A stretch of 32,220 nt of DNA. It comes from Nitrospira lenta (lineage in GTDB: Bacteria > Nitrospirota > Nitrospiria > Nitrospirales > Nitrospiraceae). Where the stretch lies: assembly GCA_945905765.1 (NCBI GenBank), contig CAMDPZ010000026.1, forward strand, positions 1 to 32,220. Reading direction: 5' to 3'. Positions 15,501-24,165 of the stretch are shown here, piece by piece. A model generated the notes under the pieces. It made no database searches, was not told the origin of the DNA, and saw only the letters and a program-made list of their open reading frames with translations. The position numbers and the translations under genes were made by a program. Position 1 is the stretch's first letter. Every line of letters begins with the position of its first letter.

Positions 15501-16325
15501 CTAGAGCTTCGCAACCGGATCAATCACCAACTGAAACCACGGCGCGACAGATTTCTGCCCGTTCCGTTCTTTGTTCTCACCGTTCCACACGGCAAAGGAC
15601 ACGGTTTGGACCCGGCCTGGAATCAGCTTGGCTTCATTCTCCTGCTCTTCGCTCACCAGGGGTCTGCGCATGACCACATGCCAGACTCCGTCTTTCCAGA
15701 CAGCCTTGCCCTGGACCCGCCCCTGCTTTTCTTTGGTCGTTAAGGTACTGAAGCCTCCGCCGATGAGGTCTTCAACCGACGAGACCCGCCGCGGAATGAC
15801 TTCGAACGTCCGCACGCCCTCGCGGGCCCTCTCCGAGGCCCGGGCGGCCCGGCGATCGATATCGCTCTGCCAATCGGCTTTCCAATGCCAGATATTGATG
15901 TAGTGATCAAGTTGGCCCATGCAGAAAAATGCTGGAGCATCGCCGAGCGGCAACCCGATCGCGACGCCGTCGCGAAAAGTTCCTGGCGTCAAACGATCGT
16001 TCTTCGTGTTGTCCTGCCATTCCAGCAGAAACGCGATTTCGATGCCGTTGTGGAGCGTCCGTACCGTTAAAGCCCGCGCCGTCGGCTCAGGCCAGACCGG
16101 TCTGGTAATGACCTGTCCGCTCAAGGGAAGGGTCATTGGCGCCACGGTGGCCCAGGCGGCATCCTCCGGCCCAACCGGCAGCTCCCCCTCGACGACACGC
16201 GCGCGAATGATCATCCCCTCGGAACTGACGAGGGGCACGCCGAAGCCGACGAACACGCCGGCAACGACCAGGATGAACAGGAGCAACAGTAACGGGCGGG
16301 AATCAATCTTCGTCGTACGCACCAT
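15501..16325 (-). CDS. Short NxrC/EbdC-like heme-b-binding protein
   Basis: A 274-residue member of the ethylbenzene-dehydrogenase gamma (EbdC/NxrC) heme-b family. A hydrophobic segment at residues 11-30 is a signal peptide or membrane anchor. Shared with the protein at 22070-23023 are PLSGQ-x-IT, LEW-x-D-x-TKND, F-x-CMGQ (Met136), NIW-x-W-x-A-x-WQ, VSSVEDL, GFSTLTT and ERNG-x-K (Lys258). In EbdC heme b is held by a methionine and a lysine, so Met136 and Lys258 are the likely ligands. It lacks the long loop of its paralogue after WQ. ATG 16325 has GAGGA upstream. It follows the NHL gene by 91 bases with a candidate promoter between, and its stop touches palindromic element C. Confidence 0.85.
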   Translation of the reverse strand: MVRTTKIDSRPLLLLLFILVVAGVFVGFGVPLVSSEGMIIRARVVEGELPVGPEDAAWATVAPMTLPLSGQVITRPVWPEPTARALTVRTLHNGIEIAFLLEWQDNTKNDRLTPGTFRDGVAIGLPLGDAPAFFCMGQLDHYINIWHWKADWQSDIDRRAARASERAREGVRTFEVIPRRVSSVEDLIGGGFSTLTTKEKQGRVQGKAVWKDGVWHVVMRRPLVSEEQENEAKLIPGRVQTVSFAVWNGENKERNGQKSVAPWFQLVIDPVAKL

Positions 16326-16368
16326 GCAAGGTCCTCGGGTGACCGCGCGAGTACATCGTGAGGGGCTC

Positions 16369-16397
16369 AGAATAGCACAAAGCCCGAGCGAGACCAA
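16369..16397 (-). promoter_or_regulatory. Candidate promoter for the short NxrC-like gene
   Basis: On the minus strand TTGGTC (16392-16397) and TATTCT (16369-16374) are 17 bases apart, in the 91-base gap between the NHL gene and the NxrC-like gene. It would give a leader of about 35 bases. The hexamer matches are moderate, so read-through from the NHL gene remains possible. Confidence 0.35.
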
Positions 16398-16416
16398 TCC
16401 GACTGCGTGCGGATGG

Positions 16417-17670
16417 CTACCAGAGTTTCACTCGGCGAATTTTGTTTTCGCCACGCTCACAGATATAGAGATAGCCCTGGGAATCCAGCGAGAGCCCGAC
16501 GGGAGAGTTGACGACGGCCTCGATGCCGAGCAGTCCGTCTCCATGCTTCACGGTCCCCGACGATTCTTTCGCCACAAACCGCGCCGCGCCGCAACCGCCC
16601 ATATTCTTATCTTCGTACCCGCTGTCTCCGTTGCCCGCCACCGTCGTAATCACGCCGGTCGCCACGTCCACTTTGCGCACGCGATGGTTCATCGTGTCGG
16701 AGATGTAGAGATTGTCCTGCTGATCGACCACCACAGCTTCCGGCGCATGGAGCATGGCTCTGATCGCCGGCTTGTCGTCACCGTCGTAGCCGTACCGGCA
16801 GACGCCGGCCACGGTCGAGATGATGCCGGTCTGGTGATCGATGCTGCGGACGCGGTTGCTACCCTTATCGACGAAAATGATATCGCCTTTCCCGTTCACC
16901 GTGAGTCCGACCACATCGTAGATGCGGGCTTCCAGCGCGGGCTTGCCATCGTCGAGGTACATGGACATGTCCAAACCGTCCGAACAGACCGGCATAAGCC
17001 AGCCATGGTCGTCGCTGAAATCGATGCCGATGGCATCGCCGGAGAGCACGACCAGATTCCGCGCCACGAGCGGCTGCTCGCGGGCTTCGTCTTCGGCGGT
17101 CCAGGCCCCTGCCACCGTCGTGACCATGCCGGTCTTGGGATCGTAGCGGCGGATCCGGTGCGCCTGAGTATCGGCAATGTACATCACGTCGTGAGGATCG
17201 AAGGCAATGGCCGCAGGCCACGTGAGATTGGTCTCCAGCGCCGGGCCATCGCCATTGAAGCCATGTTGGCCGGTGCCAATGATCGTCGTGATGATGCCGG
17301 TCTCGTGGTCGATTTTTCTGATGCGGTTACTGCCGGAATCGCAGATATAGAGATCGTTGTGAGAGTCGAACGCCACGTCGAGCGGCAAATAGAGTCCCGC
17401 CTCCCCGCAGAGGCCTTCGTCGCCGCTATAGCAGGTTTCGCCGATACCGGCAAAATTATGGAGCGTGCCCTCCTTGAGGCTCACCCGTCTGATGCGATCG
17501 GATCCGGACTCGGCAAAATAAAACCAGGTCTCGTCCTTGTCCAATGCGGCATGATGGGGCAAGGGAATCCCCGACTTGACCGCCCGCTTCCCATCGCCGG
17601 TGCTCCGGGCCTTGCCGTTGCCTGCGAAGGTTTCGATATAGCCGACTGCGAGCTGGAGTTCGGTTTCCAT
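16417..17670 (-). CDS. NHL-repeat beta-propeller protein
   Basis: A 417-residue protein made of NHL repeats. At least five copies of the unit with D/E-x-G-S-N/D-R-I-R and TTVAG-type turns are visible (ESGSDRIRRV, DSGSNRIRKI, DTQAHRIRRY, DKGSNRVRSI, DTMNHRVRKV and a last ERGENKIRRV), so a six-bladed propeller is expected. Between them come GDG/GYDGD loops. No signal peptide or membrane segment is visible at ATG 17670, so it is cytoplasmic unless exported by another route, which is notable beside tatA. NHL propellers bind proteins or ligands, and some are enzymes; none of the known catalytic signatures stands out. It follows tatA by 26 bases in what seems one transcript. Confidence 0.88.
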   Translation of the reverse strand: METELQLAVGYIETFAGNGKARSTGDGKRAVKSGIPLPHHAALDKDETWFYFAESGSDRIRRVSLKEGTLHNFAGIGETCYSGDEGLCGEAGLYLPLDVAFDSHNDLYICDSGSNRIRKIDHETGIITTIIGTGQHGFNGDGPALETNLTWPAAIAFDPHDVMYIADTQAHRIRRYDPKTGMVTTVAGAWTAEDEAREQPLVARNLVVLSGDAIGIDFSDDHGWLMPVCSDGLDMSMYLDDGKPALEARIYDVVGLTVNGKGDIIFVDKGSNRVRSIDHQTGIISTVAGVCRYGYDGDDKPAIRAMLHAPEAVVVDQQDNLYISDTMNHRVRKVDVATGVITTVAGNGDSGYEDKNMGGCGAARFVAKESSGTVKHGDGLLGIEAVVNSPVGLSLDSQGYLYICERGENKIRRVKLW

Positions 17671-17696
17671 AGACCTCAGGCCTTAATCCCGGCTGA

Positions 17697-17990
17697 TTAG
17701 CCGCGTGAAACTGATTGAACGGTCTCGACTGGCTGCGCCACGGGCGTTGCGGCTTGCACGGTCGGCGCGACGATCGCTGGCTGCGGCGCCGCGGCCGTCT
17801 GCTGCTGAGCCGCTTCTTGAGCGGCCAGGGCGTCCGCTTCGATCTGGTCCGCCTCATGCACGGACTTCTTGAAGCCCTTGATCGCCTTGCCGATCCCCTC
17901 TCCCAGCTGCGGCAACTTGCCTGCGCCGAAAATGATCAGCACGATGAAGAGGATCAAAATCAATTCTGTAAAACCAAGACTCCCAAACAT
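17697..17990 (-). CDS. tatA: Twin-arginine translocase subunit TatA
   Basis: A 97-residue TatA/E-type protein. The single N-terminal membrane helix ([20 protein letters not shown]) runs into the conserved [20 protein letters not shown] amphipathic helix. The C-terminal part is rich in Ala, Gln and Pro and unstructured, as is common. TatA multimers form the pore for folded, often cofactor-containing proteins bearing RR signal peptides. ATG 17990 has GGAGG six bases upstream. No tatB or tatC is in the window. Its place amid NxrC-like, TPR and NHL genes suggests it serves export of the neighbouring redox system, which is inference. Confidence 0.94.
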   Translation of the reverse strand: MFGSLGFTELILILFIVLIIFGAGKLPQLGEGIGKAIKGFKKSVHEADQIEADALAAQEAAQQQTAAAPQPAIVAPTVQAATPVAQPVETVQSVSRG

Positions 17991-18018
17991 GGTGTGTTCC
18001 TCCGTTTGAATGGGTAAC

Positions 18019-18825
18019 TTAGGATGTGGTCTCTTTGGCCCGCTTGGAAAACCGTTCCTTCAACCGATTCCTGGCCTGCTCGGCCTGTTCGAACATCTTG
18101 GCCTTATCGTAAACGCTGATCAAATTGTAGTAGGCCAGCGGCTCCTCGGGATTCTGTTCGACGGCATCCTCCATGACCTTGATGGCCAGGTCCGTCTTCT
18201 TGTGATTCATCGCCAGCTCCATCAGCTTGAAACTGCCCTCCAGATGCTTCGGGTCCAGTTCGAGCGTGCGGATGTAGCACTGAATGGCCATGTCGATGGT
18301 GTTGTAGTCCGAGACCTGCGGGTTGTCGAGCTCGACATAGACCCCGGCAAGATTGTACCAGGCCATGGGATCGTCCGGCGTGATCTCCACGAGGCGCTCG
18401 TAATAATCTTTGGCTTCCATGAACTTCTTTTTGTCGGCATAGACACGACCGAGATTGAACAGCGCCAACACATCGTGAGGGAATACCTCAAGCGCATGCT
18501 TGAACTCGGTTTCCGCTTCGTCCGTCATGGCCTTCGTCGCGTAGATCGTGCCCAGATTCGAATAGTACATCGCGAGCGAGCGGTTCATTTCGGCGCGGAG
18601 GCCCTCCGCCATCTCAATCGATTTCTTGACCTCGACAAGCGCATCGTCCATCCGGCCCTTGCTGAAATAGAGTTCGCCCAACCGGCAGCGGGCCTGAAAA
18701 TCGTCCGGCTCAATCGCCAGCAGTTTTTCAATCTCGGCAATTTCTTCGTCCGGATTCAACGGCTGATCGCCGGGATCGACAACGGTCTGACCTGGATCGG
18801 AAACAGAAGAGGTTGGTTCGTTCAT
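18019..18825 (-). CDS. TPR-repeat protein
   Basis: A 268-residue protein of about six tandem TPR units starting near residue 43 ([74 protein letters not shown]; and two weaker ones). The first 30 residues are acidic and proline-containing, and the tail is basic. There is no signal peptide. It is likely a cytoplasmic protein-binding scaffold. It is placed between the polytopic membrane protein (26 bases) and tatA (28 bases) in a compact series, with AGGGA upstream of its ATG, so it probably works with those proteins. Partner unknown. Confidence 0.88.
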   Translation of the reverse strand: MNEPTSSVSDPGQTVVDPGDQPLNPDEEIAEIEKLLAIEPDDFQARCRLGELYFSKGRMDDALVEVKKSIEMAEGLRAEMNRSLAMYYSNLGTIYATKAMTDEAETEFKHALEVFPHDVLALFNLGRVYADKKKFMEAKDYYERLVEITPDDPMAWYNLAGVYVELDNPQVSDYNTIDMAIQCYIRTLELDPKHLEGSFKLMELAMNHKKTDLAIKVMEDAVEQNPEEPLAYYNLISVYDKAKMFEQAEQARNRLKERFSKRAKETTS

Positions 18826-18851
18826 ACGATTCCCTATAGTAAAAAGGTTCG

Positions 18852-19973
18852 TTAGATATGTCCGCCCGCCAATGAATCCGGCGTGCCGATCACCGGCGCA
18901 TTCGTCGCCGGCGCCGATTCAGCCGCATCGCGTCGATGCCGGTCCATGGTTAAGAGCATCACGCCGAGCACCACCATGAGCGTCAAATTCGAGTACAGCA
19001 GCGCATAGCCCGCAATAAACATCAGCCCGATCCCATAGCCGGCCAGCCGCCCCATCGTCAGGAGCTTAATGACCGTGTAGGCCCAGCACAACAGGCCTGC
19101 CATGTAGAGCGCAAAGGGAAGGAAGAACGTGTAGCCCATGCCGAACTGAAAGATCCACCCGATGCCGTCCGCCGCTTTCCGAATGTTGCTGGCCAGCCCC
19201 GGGTCGTACTGTTTGAGCAGATAATCCAGGAACAGCATCAGCGTGAAAATGGACCCGGCGGTGGCCCAAAACCAGATGGCGCGGCGGCGCTGCCGCTGGT
19301 TGCGCGTCCGAAACGAGACGCCCCGCCCATAGGCCCAAAACACCAGGATGCTGGACAGGACCATCAAGGCCTCGCCCGCGCGATGGGCCTCGTAGACCAG
19401 CGGCGGCGCCGCCACGGTCCCGATGAAACTATAGGTCGTGGATACGATCTGATAATAGAGCCAGCCCCCGATCCCCAGGAGATAGGTGAGTCCCATCGCG
19501 CGATGAGACCATTCGGTATGGGCCGAGAGATACTCCGTCATCAGACAGACCAGCGCGACCAGGGCCACGAAGTTATAAATCGCCGATCCCAAAAACGCGG
19601 GAGGGACCATCAGGAAGCCAGCCGTGAGAAGCAACAGAAGCGTCACAGCGGGGACGACGATCCGGTTCGAGCCCACGAACCCGCGCCCGGCCATCCGATT
19701 GACGACGCCCACGGCCAGGGCGAGGAACAACAGAATCGCCACGACGTTGAGCAGCCACTCGCCGATCCCTGTCAGCGCCGTGAAGGTCGGAATGATCCAC
19801 TCATGCGTCTGCGCCAGTTTGCTGAGATGCATCCCCAATCGCGATACGAGCCGATAGAGGATCAACTCCGAGAAGGAGACGATCAGGACGAGCTTGATCG
19901 TGTACTGGAACAACAACGATTGGTCGTTGATCCGTCCCGTCATCCGGTCAATTAAGACATTCGCGGCAATCAT
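18852..19973 (-). CDS. Polytopic membrane protein of unknown function
   Basis: A 373-residue integral membrane protein with roughly nine or ten hydrophobic helices, for example around residues 25-40, 60-88, 105-140, 160-180, 205-222, 236-255, 280-305 and 320-345. An early loop (RLVSRLGMHLSKLAQTHEW) and several membrane-facing histidines are present, among them the one in EAHRAGEAL. It does not match a transporter family I know; conserved His in or near helices could bind haem, as in quinol-cytochrome modules, but this is only a suggestion. The tail is a hydrophilic Ala/Pro segment. It sits between the radical SAM gene (47 bases) and the TPR gene. Confidence 0.78.
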   Translation of the reverse strand: MIAANVLIDRMTGRINDQSLLFQYTIKLVLIVSFSELILYRLVSRLGMHLSKLAQTHEWIIPTFTALTGIGEWLLNVVAILLFLALAVGVVNRMAGRGFVGSNRIVVPAVTLLLLLTAGFLMVPPAFLGSAIYNFVALVALVCLMTEYLSAHTEWSHRAMGLTYLLGIGGWLYYQIVSTTYSFIGTVAAPPLVYEAHRAGEALMVLSSILVFWAYGRGVSFRTRNQRQRRRAIWFWATAGSIFTLMLFLDYLLKQYDPGLASNIRKAADGIGWIFQFGMGYTFFLPFALYMAGLLCWAYTVIKLLTMGRLAGYGIGLMFIAGYALLYSNLTLMVVLGVMLLTMDRHRRDAAESAPATNAPVIGTPDSLAGGHI

Positions 19974-20020
19974 GCGGTCTATCCTTACAGGAAACTCGAA
20001 TTATACCGATCGAACCCGCA

Positions 20021-21802
20021 TCACAATCTCGCCGGCTGCGGCACGCCCACTTCTTGCGCCTTGGCCCGCGCGATGTACAGCAACCCGTCCGCCATAGAGT
20101 AGTTGAACGGCAGCTCGCACACGACTTCGCTGATCTTTTCGTAGACCTGCTGATAGAGGGCTTCCGATTCATCGGGCGTCATGCCTTCGGACACTTCATA
20201 GAAGAAGCCCAGGCTCAAGTCCTCCGCCGACGGGCGCATGATGCGCCGGATGCCGTAACTGCCGGGGTCGCTCATGATCGGCGCTTCTTTTTCCAAATCG
20301 AAGAGGCAGGGCTGGCAGGAGAAGCCGTAGGAGTTGTGCAGCCGCTCGTTCTCGACGATGAAATTCATCGTCTCGCGCGCTTCTTCTTCTTTTTCGGTCG
20401 GGAATCCCACGATAATGTAACAGTGGACCGCGATCCCCAGATCGACGCAATCGTCGGCGATGCGCCGCACCCACTCCTGCTTGATCCCCTTCTTCATAAA
20501 GTCCATCACCCGCTGGTTGAAGGACTCCAATCCGAAAACGATCTTCAGGCAGCCGGCGTCCTTCATCGAAGCCAGGAGATCCCGCGTCAGGTGCTTCTCG
20601 AAGCGCATCTCGCAAGTCCACTTGATATCCAGCTTCTTGTCGATGATCTGCTGACACAGCCGCTTGGTCGGCGAGAGGGCGAAACATTCGTCGGTAAAAA
20701 AGAACCGGCTGGCGCCGTAGCGCTGTTTGAGCCATTCCAGCTCCTCGACGGTGCGCCCCGGCTCTTTCTGCCTGAAATTCTGGTGATCCAGCGTGAGGGC
20801 GCAGAACGCGCAATCCTTGTAGTAACAGCCGCGCGAAAACTGCACGGGCAAGACCGGCTCCGGCGACAGATACAGGCTCAGCGGAAAGCCATCATAGTTA
20901 GGCGCAGGCAGCTGGTTGATATTTTCAGAATAGAAGGGCTGGTTGACCGTAATCTTCCCGTTCTGGCGATAGATCAAGTTCGGGACCTTGCTGAAGTCCT
21001 TTTTCCCATCCAGCTGATGCACCAGTTCGAGCAAGGCCGTTTCGCCCTCGAAGACGATGATGTCGTCGGTCAGATCGAAGAGGCTCGGGCAGCGGCGCAA
21101 ATTATCGACCAGCCTGGTGAAAATGCTGCCGCCGATGGTCAGATGGATATTGGGCGCAGCTTCCTTAATCAAGCGACAGAGCGTCAAACCAGGAATAATC
21201 TGCGAGGTCGCCGTAATCGAGACGCCAATCAAGTCCGGCTGATCCCCGATGATCGATTTCAAAAAGCGCTCGCGAAACAGTTTGATGTAGGGGTTCTGGG
21301 ATTCATCCCTGATGATCTTCATCAAGTCTTTGGACGAATAGATGGAGCAATTGCCGAATTGATTGTCGACGACCGTCAGCCTGGTCGGGAAATAGAGCGT
21401 GGAGAGGACCTCCAGCCATTTATCGATAAGAAACAGACTTTCTTTATAGGACTCGAGATCGTAGAAGCCCTCCCCTCGCAAGGTCTCCTTGGCCGGCTCG
21501 ATCCGGTCGATGAGATAGGGGAATCGGTCCAGCGACTCGACGATGCGCGCCAAGTGCTCGGCGCTTCCCGGTCCCGTATCGCCGGTGTGGCTCTGCTCGA
21601 GGGCGCGCTGTTTATCGACCAATTCCTGATAGAGCTCGGCCCCGTAGGATTGGGTGACGACTCCGTCTAAAAGTTCGATGCCGAGATCACGTTGGGAGAC
21701 ATTGTTGACGCCGCCTTGCACCAAGAACCCCGTCAAGGAGGGGAGACTCAGGTAGGGCTGTGATGGATGCCAGGTTGGAGGGAAAAACAGTGAGACTTTC
21801 AT
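20021..21802 (-). CDS. Radical SAM protein with B12-binding-like N-terminal domain
   Basis: A 593-residue cytoplasmic enzyme. The N-terminus (KVSLFFPPTWHPSQPYLSLP, later GVSITATSQIIPGL and HLTIGGSIF) has the Rossmann pattern of B12-binding radical SAM proteins, although the cobalamin DxHxxG signature is not visible. The cluster site is CYYKDCAFC (Cys326, Cys331, Cys334), a CX4CX2C spacing rather than the common CX3CX2C. FFTDECFALSP, FGLESFNQRVMDFMKKG and CYIIVGFPTEKEEEA are typical radical SAM barrel segments. Substrate unknown; it may modify a peptide or cofactor of the neighbouring redox proteins. It heads the minus-strand series down to the NHL gene, and a good sigma-70 promoter lies about 60 bases upstream. 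Confidence 0.88.
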   Translation of the reverse strand: MKVSLFFPPTWHPSQPYLSLPSLTGFLVQGGVNNVSQRDLGIELLDGVVTQSYGAELYQELVDKQRALEQSHTGDTGPGSAEHLARIVESLDRFPYLIDRIEPAKETLRGEGFYDLESYKESLFLIDKWLEVLSTLYFPTRLTVVDNQFGNCSIYSSKDLMKIIRDESQNPYIKLFRERFLKSIIGDQPDLIGVSITATSQIIPGLTLCRLIKEAAPNIHLTIGGSIFTRLVDNLRRCPSLFDLTDDIIVFEGETALLELVHQLDGKKDFSKVPNLIYRQNGKITVNQPFYSENINQLPAPNYDGFPLSLYLSPEPVLPVQFSRGCYYKDCAFCALTLDHQNFRQKEPGRTVEELEWLKQRYGASRFFFTDECFALSPTKRLCQQIIDKKLDIKWTCEMRFEKHLTRDLLASMKDAGCLKIVFGLESFNQRVMDFMKKGIKQEWVRRIADDCVDLGIAVHCYIIVGFPTEKEEEARETMNFIVENERLHNSYGFSCQPCLFDLEKEAPIMSDPGSYGIRRIMRPSAEDLSLGFFYEVSEGMTPDESEALYQQVYEKISEVVCELPFNYSMADGLLYIARAKAQEVGVPQPARL

Positions 21803-21861
21803 GCTGAATCACTACCAACTAGGTGAAAATTACGGCGTTATCTCAAGAAAATGCACCTGTT

Positions 21862-21891
21862 TTTATACACTCCGCCATCGGCCAAATGCAA
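21862..21891 (-). promoter_or_regulatory. Sigma-70 promoter candidate for the radical SAM-TatA series
   Basis: On the minus strand TTGCAT (21886-21891) and TATAAA (21862-21867) are 18 bases apart, with the radical SAM ATG about 60 bases further on. It lies between that gene and the terminator of nxrC, so the downstream series has its own transcription start. Confidence 0.55.
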
Positions 21892-21969
21892 CCATGGGAG
21901 CCGTCTCCCTGCTTACTGAGAAGGAACCAAACGAATAATCTTTGCAGCTGATCACCTCCGCAGAAAAAG

Positions 21970-22010
21970 AGAAAACCCCAGCCCGGCCTGATGCCGGACT
22001 GGGGTTTTCT
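21970..22010 (-). terminator. Intrinsic terminator after nxrC
   Basis: AGAAAACCCCAG (21970-21981) and CTGGGGTTTTCT (21999-22010) form a perfect 12-base stem, continued after one mismatch by CCGGC/GCCGG with a five-base loop. The minus-strand reading is followed by CTTTTTCTG. It lies 60 bases past the NxrC-like stop. A smaller hairpin (GGTCTC/GAGACC, 22047-22062) lies between. Confidence 0.9.
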
Positions 22011-22069
22011 CGCTACACTATCACTCACGCCTTAAGGGTGCGAGATGGTCTCTCCAGAGACCGGTTTCC

Positions 22070-23023
22070 CTACTGCAACTTCAGGGTAAACCAGGTGGAG
22101 AGCGCCTTCATGCCGTTACGTTCGACGTTGTTGCCGTCCCAGACCGCGAAGGCGACTGGCACGGACGCGCCGGACTTGAACTGGGTATCGTTGGCATCAC
22201 CGGTCTCCAACGTGCGCTTGACCACCACGCGCCAGGTCGGACCGGAGTAACCGCCGCCCTTGACGGAGCCTGATGGCTCCCACACGCCGTTCCCGATGAC
22301 ATCCTGATGCGCTTGCGTGGTCAGGGTGCTGAAGCCATTGGCGTTCAGATCCTCGACCGAGCTCACGCGCAGCGTCGGGTCAGACATGATGTTGCCGGAC
22401 CAGATACCGGGATTGAAAGGCCCAAGGCTGCGACCGATCCGGTCAGGATAGGTCACGCCGCCCGCAGGCTCTTCAAAATAATAATCCCAGAAAATGCCCG
22501 GGTATTGATCGTCCACGTCCCACATGCCAGCGCTATCCTTGCCGAGATCCTTCTGCCACTCTGCGTTCCACCGCCAGATGTTGGTAGTGCCGCCGGACTG
22601 GCCCATACACTGGAAGGGGGGCGCGCCAGCCGTATTGACTGGGAACATGATCGCGACCTGGTCCCGGAAATCCTGAGGACCGATGGTCGTATCGTTCTTG
22701 GTCTGATCGTTCCACTCTAAACGCAGGCCGACTTCTTTACCGTTGGTCATGGCTTTCACGAACACCGACTTCACCGAAATATTCGGGTGCATCGGTGTAG
22801 TGATCAGCTGTCCGCTCAACGGAACAATCACGCCAGGGACGCTCTCCCAAACTGGGTTCGCGCCGTCCATGGGAATCGCTCCCTTGATGGCCTTCGCCGG
22901 AATCGTGACCGGCTGGCTGACAGCCAACGGCACCTGCCCGATCGTCAGCATCACGCCAACGATCAACGCAGAGAGAAGAATGCCAAACACCACACGCTTA
23001 CTGTGTGTCTGCACAACTCTCAT
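22070..23023 (-). CDS. nxrC: Nitrite oxidoreductase gamma-type (NxrC/EbdC-like) heme-b subunit
   Basis: A 317-residue exported protein of the EbdC/DMSO-reductase type II gamma family, which passes electrons from the iron-sulfur subunit through one heme b. A signal peptide spans about residues 1-37 (basic start, core VVFGILLSALIVGVML, cut after AVSQ or nearby). F-Q-CMGQ (Met140) and ERNGMK (Lys306) match the methionine and lysine heme ligands of EbdC. Residues 161-215 form a loop rich in Trp, Tyr and Pro absent from the shorter paralogue at 15501-16325. ATG 23023 has AGGAGGAG upstream; the frame is open to 23137 but overlaps torD. It follows the TorD-like gene by 88 bases and ends at a strong terminator. 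The NXR assignment rests on context and my memory of Nitrospira NxrC; the heme-b family is firm. Confidence 0.8.
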   Translation of the reverse strand: MRVVQTHSKRVVFGILLSALIVGVMLTIGQVPLAVSQPVTIPAKAIKGAIPMDGANPVWESVPGVIVPLSGQLITTPMHPNISVKSVFVKAMTNGKEVGLRLEWNDQTKNDTTIGPQDFRDQVAIMFPVNTAGAPPFQCMGQSGGTTNIWRWNAEWQKDLGKDSAGMWDVDDQYPGIFWDYYFEEPAGGVTYPDRIGRSLGPFNPGIWSGNIMSDPTLRVSSVEDLNANGFSTLTTQAHQDVIGNGVWEPSGSVKGGGYSGPTWRVVVKRTLETGDANDTQFKSGASVPVAFAVWDGNNVERNGMKALSTWFTLKLQ

Positions 23024-23111
23024 AGGACTACTCCTCCTCTCGATTAAAAGATTAAGAACGGTGGCCCAAGATAACTGACAACAACCAAAAACCCTCACGC
23101 ATATTTGATGG

Positions 23112-24083
23112 CTAGGCGGTTCCGACCGGCCCGCCATCGTCCTTGTCTTTTCCTTGATCTTTTTTATCCAAGAATGATTCGGCGCCGACTTCGTTCAACA
23201 ACAAGCTGAGCTCGTTGCCTTGGTCTTGCGCGCCGCACTCATAGGTCTGACCTTCCGGCGCATTAAACGTCGCCGGGCGATAATCGGTTTCCGAATAGGG
23301 CTGCGGCACGACGCCCAGGAACGCGGCTTCGAAGTCCATCCATTCCGCCATCAAGTCCGCCACATGCTTATACAGACCTGAATCGGCTTTTTTGACCAGC
23401 ATCCGGCAGAACAGCGGCACCCATCGCCCGATGTGGTTCTTGACGAACTTCTTCTGCGCATCCAGAACGATCTGCGTCTTGTCCGCTCCGTCGTGGCAGC
23501 GCGAGTAGGATTCTTTGTAGGCCAGAAAATGCATGAACTCGAACTCGACGCTCAAATGGTCGAGCCGTTCATGGATGTCCTTGGACAACTCGACCCCGAA
23601 CGCCCGATAGAATCCGGCGATATCGCCCATGACTTGCGATTGGGCAAACACGTGGTCGTTTCCAAACAGGGTTTCGTAGGGGGGGCAATCGAGGGTAATC
23701 ACGTTGCTGAACACGCGGCGATGTTCGGACTGGAGATCGCTGAGCTGCCAATTGACACATTCAGACGCCACGACTTTTTCGAGCTGATCGAACTGCTTGC
23801 GCAGCAATACCAGCTTCTGTTTCGCGCGTTCGCCGCCGATTCCGTCGAGCACCAGGCTCAGGGCATCGACCGCGGCTCGCCCGTCCTCGACAAATTCGCC
23901 GCATTGCACGTAATCAAGAAATTCGTCGTCCTCGGGATAGAGCAGGCTCCACGACACGAGCAAATAGAGCTTGCTGCGATTGAGGGCGCGTTCGACTGCA
24001 GGTGAGTCTTTAATGGCCGGCGGAGCCGCGATAACCGCAGCTCCTGCTGGAGAATTCGTTTGCACCGGCTGTTTACTCGTCAT
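23112..24083 (-). CDS. TorD/DmsD-like molybdoenzyme chaperone
   Basis: A 323-residue all-helical cytoplasmic chaperone that would bind the immature catalytic subunit and guard cofactor insertion. The TorD-family signature CPPYETLFG then GDIAGFYRAFGVEL is at residues about 136-167, and DHLSVEFEFMHFL, the conserved histidine/acid stretch, lies near 175-187. The N-terminal 40 residues are low complexity (Ala/Pro), and the C-terminal end is acidic-basic (KKDQGKDKDD), making it longer than typical TorD (about 200). ATG 24083 has GAGGAG nine bases upstream; an in-frame extension to 24134 has none. It is followed by nxrC, and a near-consensus promoter drives the pair. This strongly implies a Tat-exported molybdopterin enzyme in the organism. 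Confidence 0.87.
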   Translation of the reverse strand: MTSKQPVQTNSPAGAAVIAAPPAIKDSPAVERALNRSKLYLLVSWSLLYPEDDEFLDYVQCGEFVEDGRAAVDALSLVLDGIGGERAKQKLVLLRKQFDQLEKVVASECVNWQLSDLQSEHRRVFSNVITLDCPPYETLFGNDHVFAQSQVMGDIAGFYRAFGVELSKDIHERLDHLSVEFEFMHFLAYKESYSRCHDGADKTQIVLDAQKKFVKNHIGRWVPLFCRMLVKKADSGLYKHVADLMAEWMDFEAAFLGVVPQPYSETDYRPATFNAPEGQTYECGAQDQGNELSLLLNEVGAESFLDKKDQGKDKDDGGPVGTA

Positions 24084-24165
24084 GAGAATCAGCTCCTCGG
24101 TTTCCCCTGTTGCCCGATTGGATATCCTGGACATCGGGGATCAAACCTTTGGCACAGGCTCGCGT

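Noticed and set aside
15919-17700. Long open frame (593 codons) on the plus strand antisense to the NHL gene
   Set aside because: It has no recognisable domain, no ribosome site and covers the NHL gene, whose repeats are clear. It is an open frame caused by codon bias.
20054-21670. Long plus-strand frame (538 codons) antisense to the radical SAM gene
   Set aside because: Low-complexity arginine/leucine/aspartate product with no domain; the minus-strand gene has clear motifs.
22047-22062. GGTCTC/GAGACC hairpin as the main terminator of nxrC
   Set aside because: The stem is only six bases without T-tract; the hairpin at 21970-22010 is far stronger.
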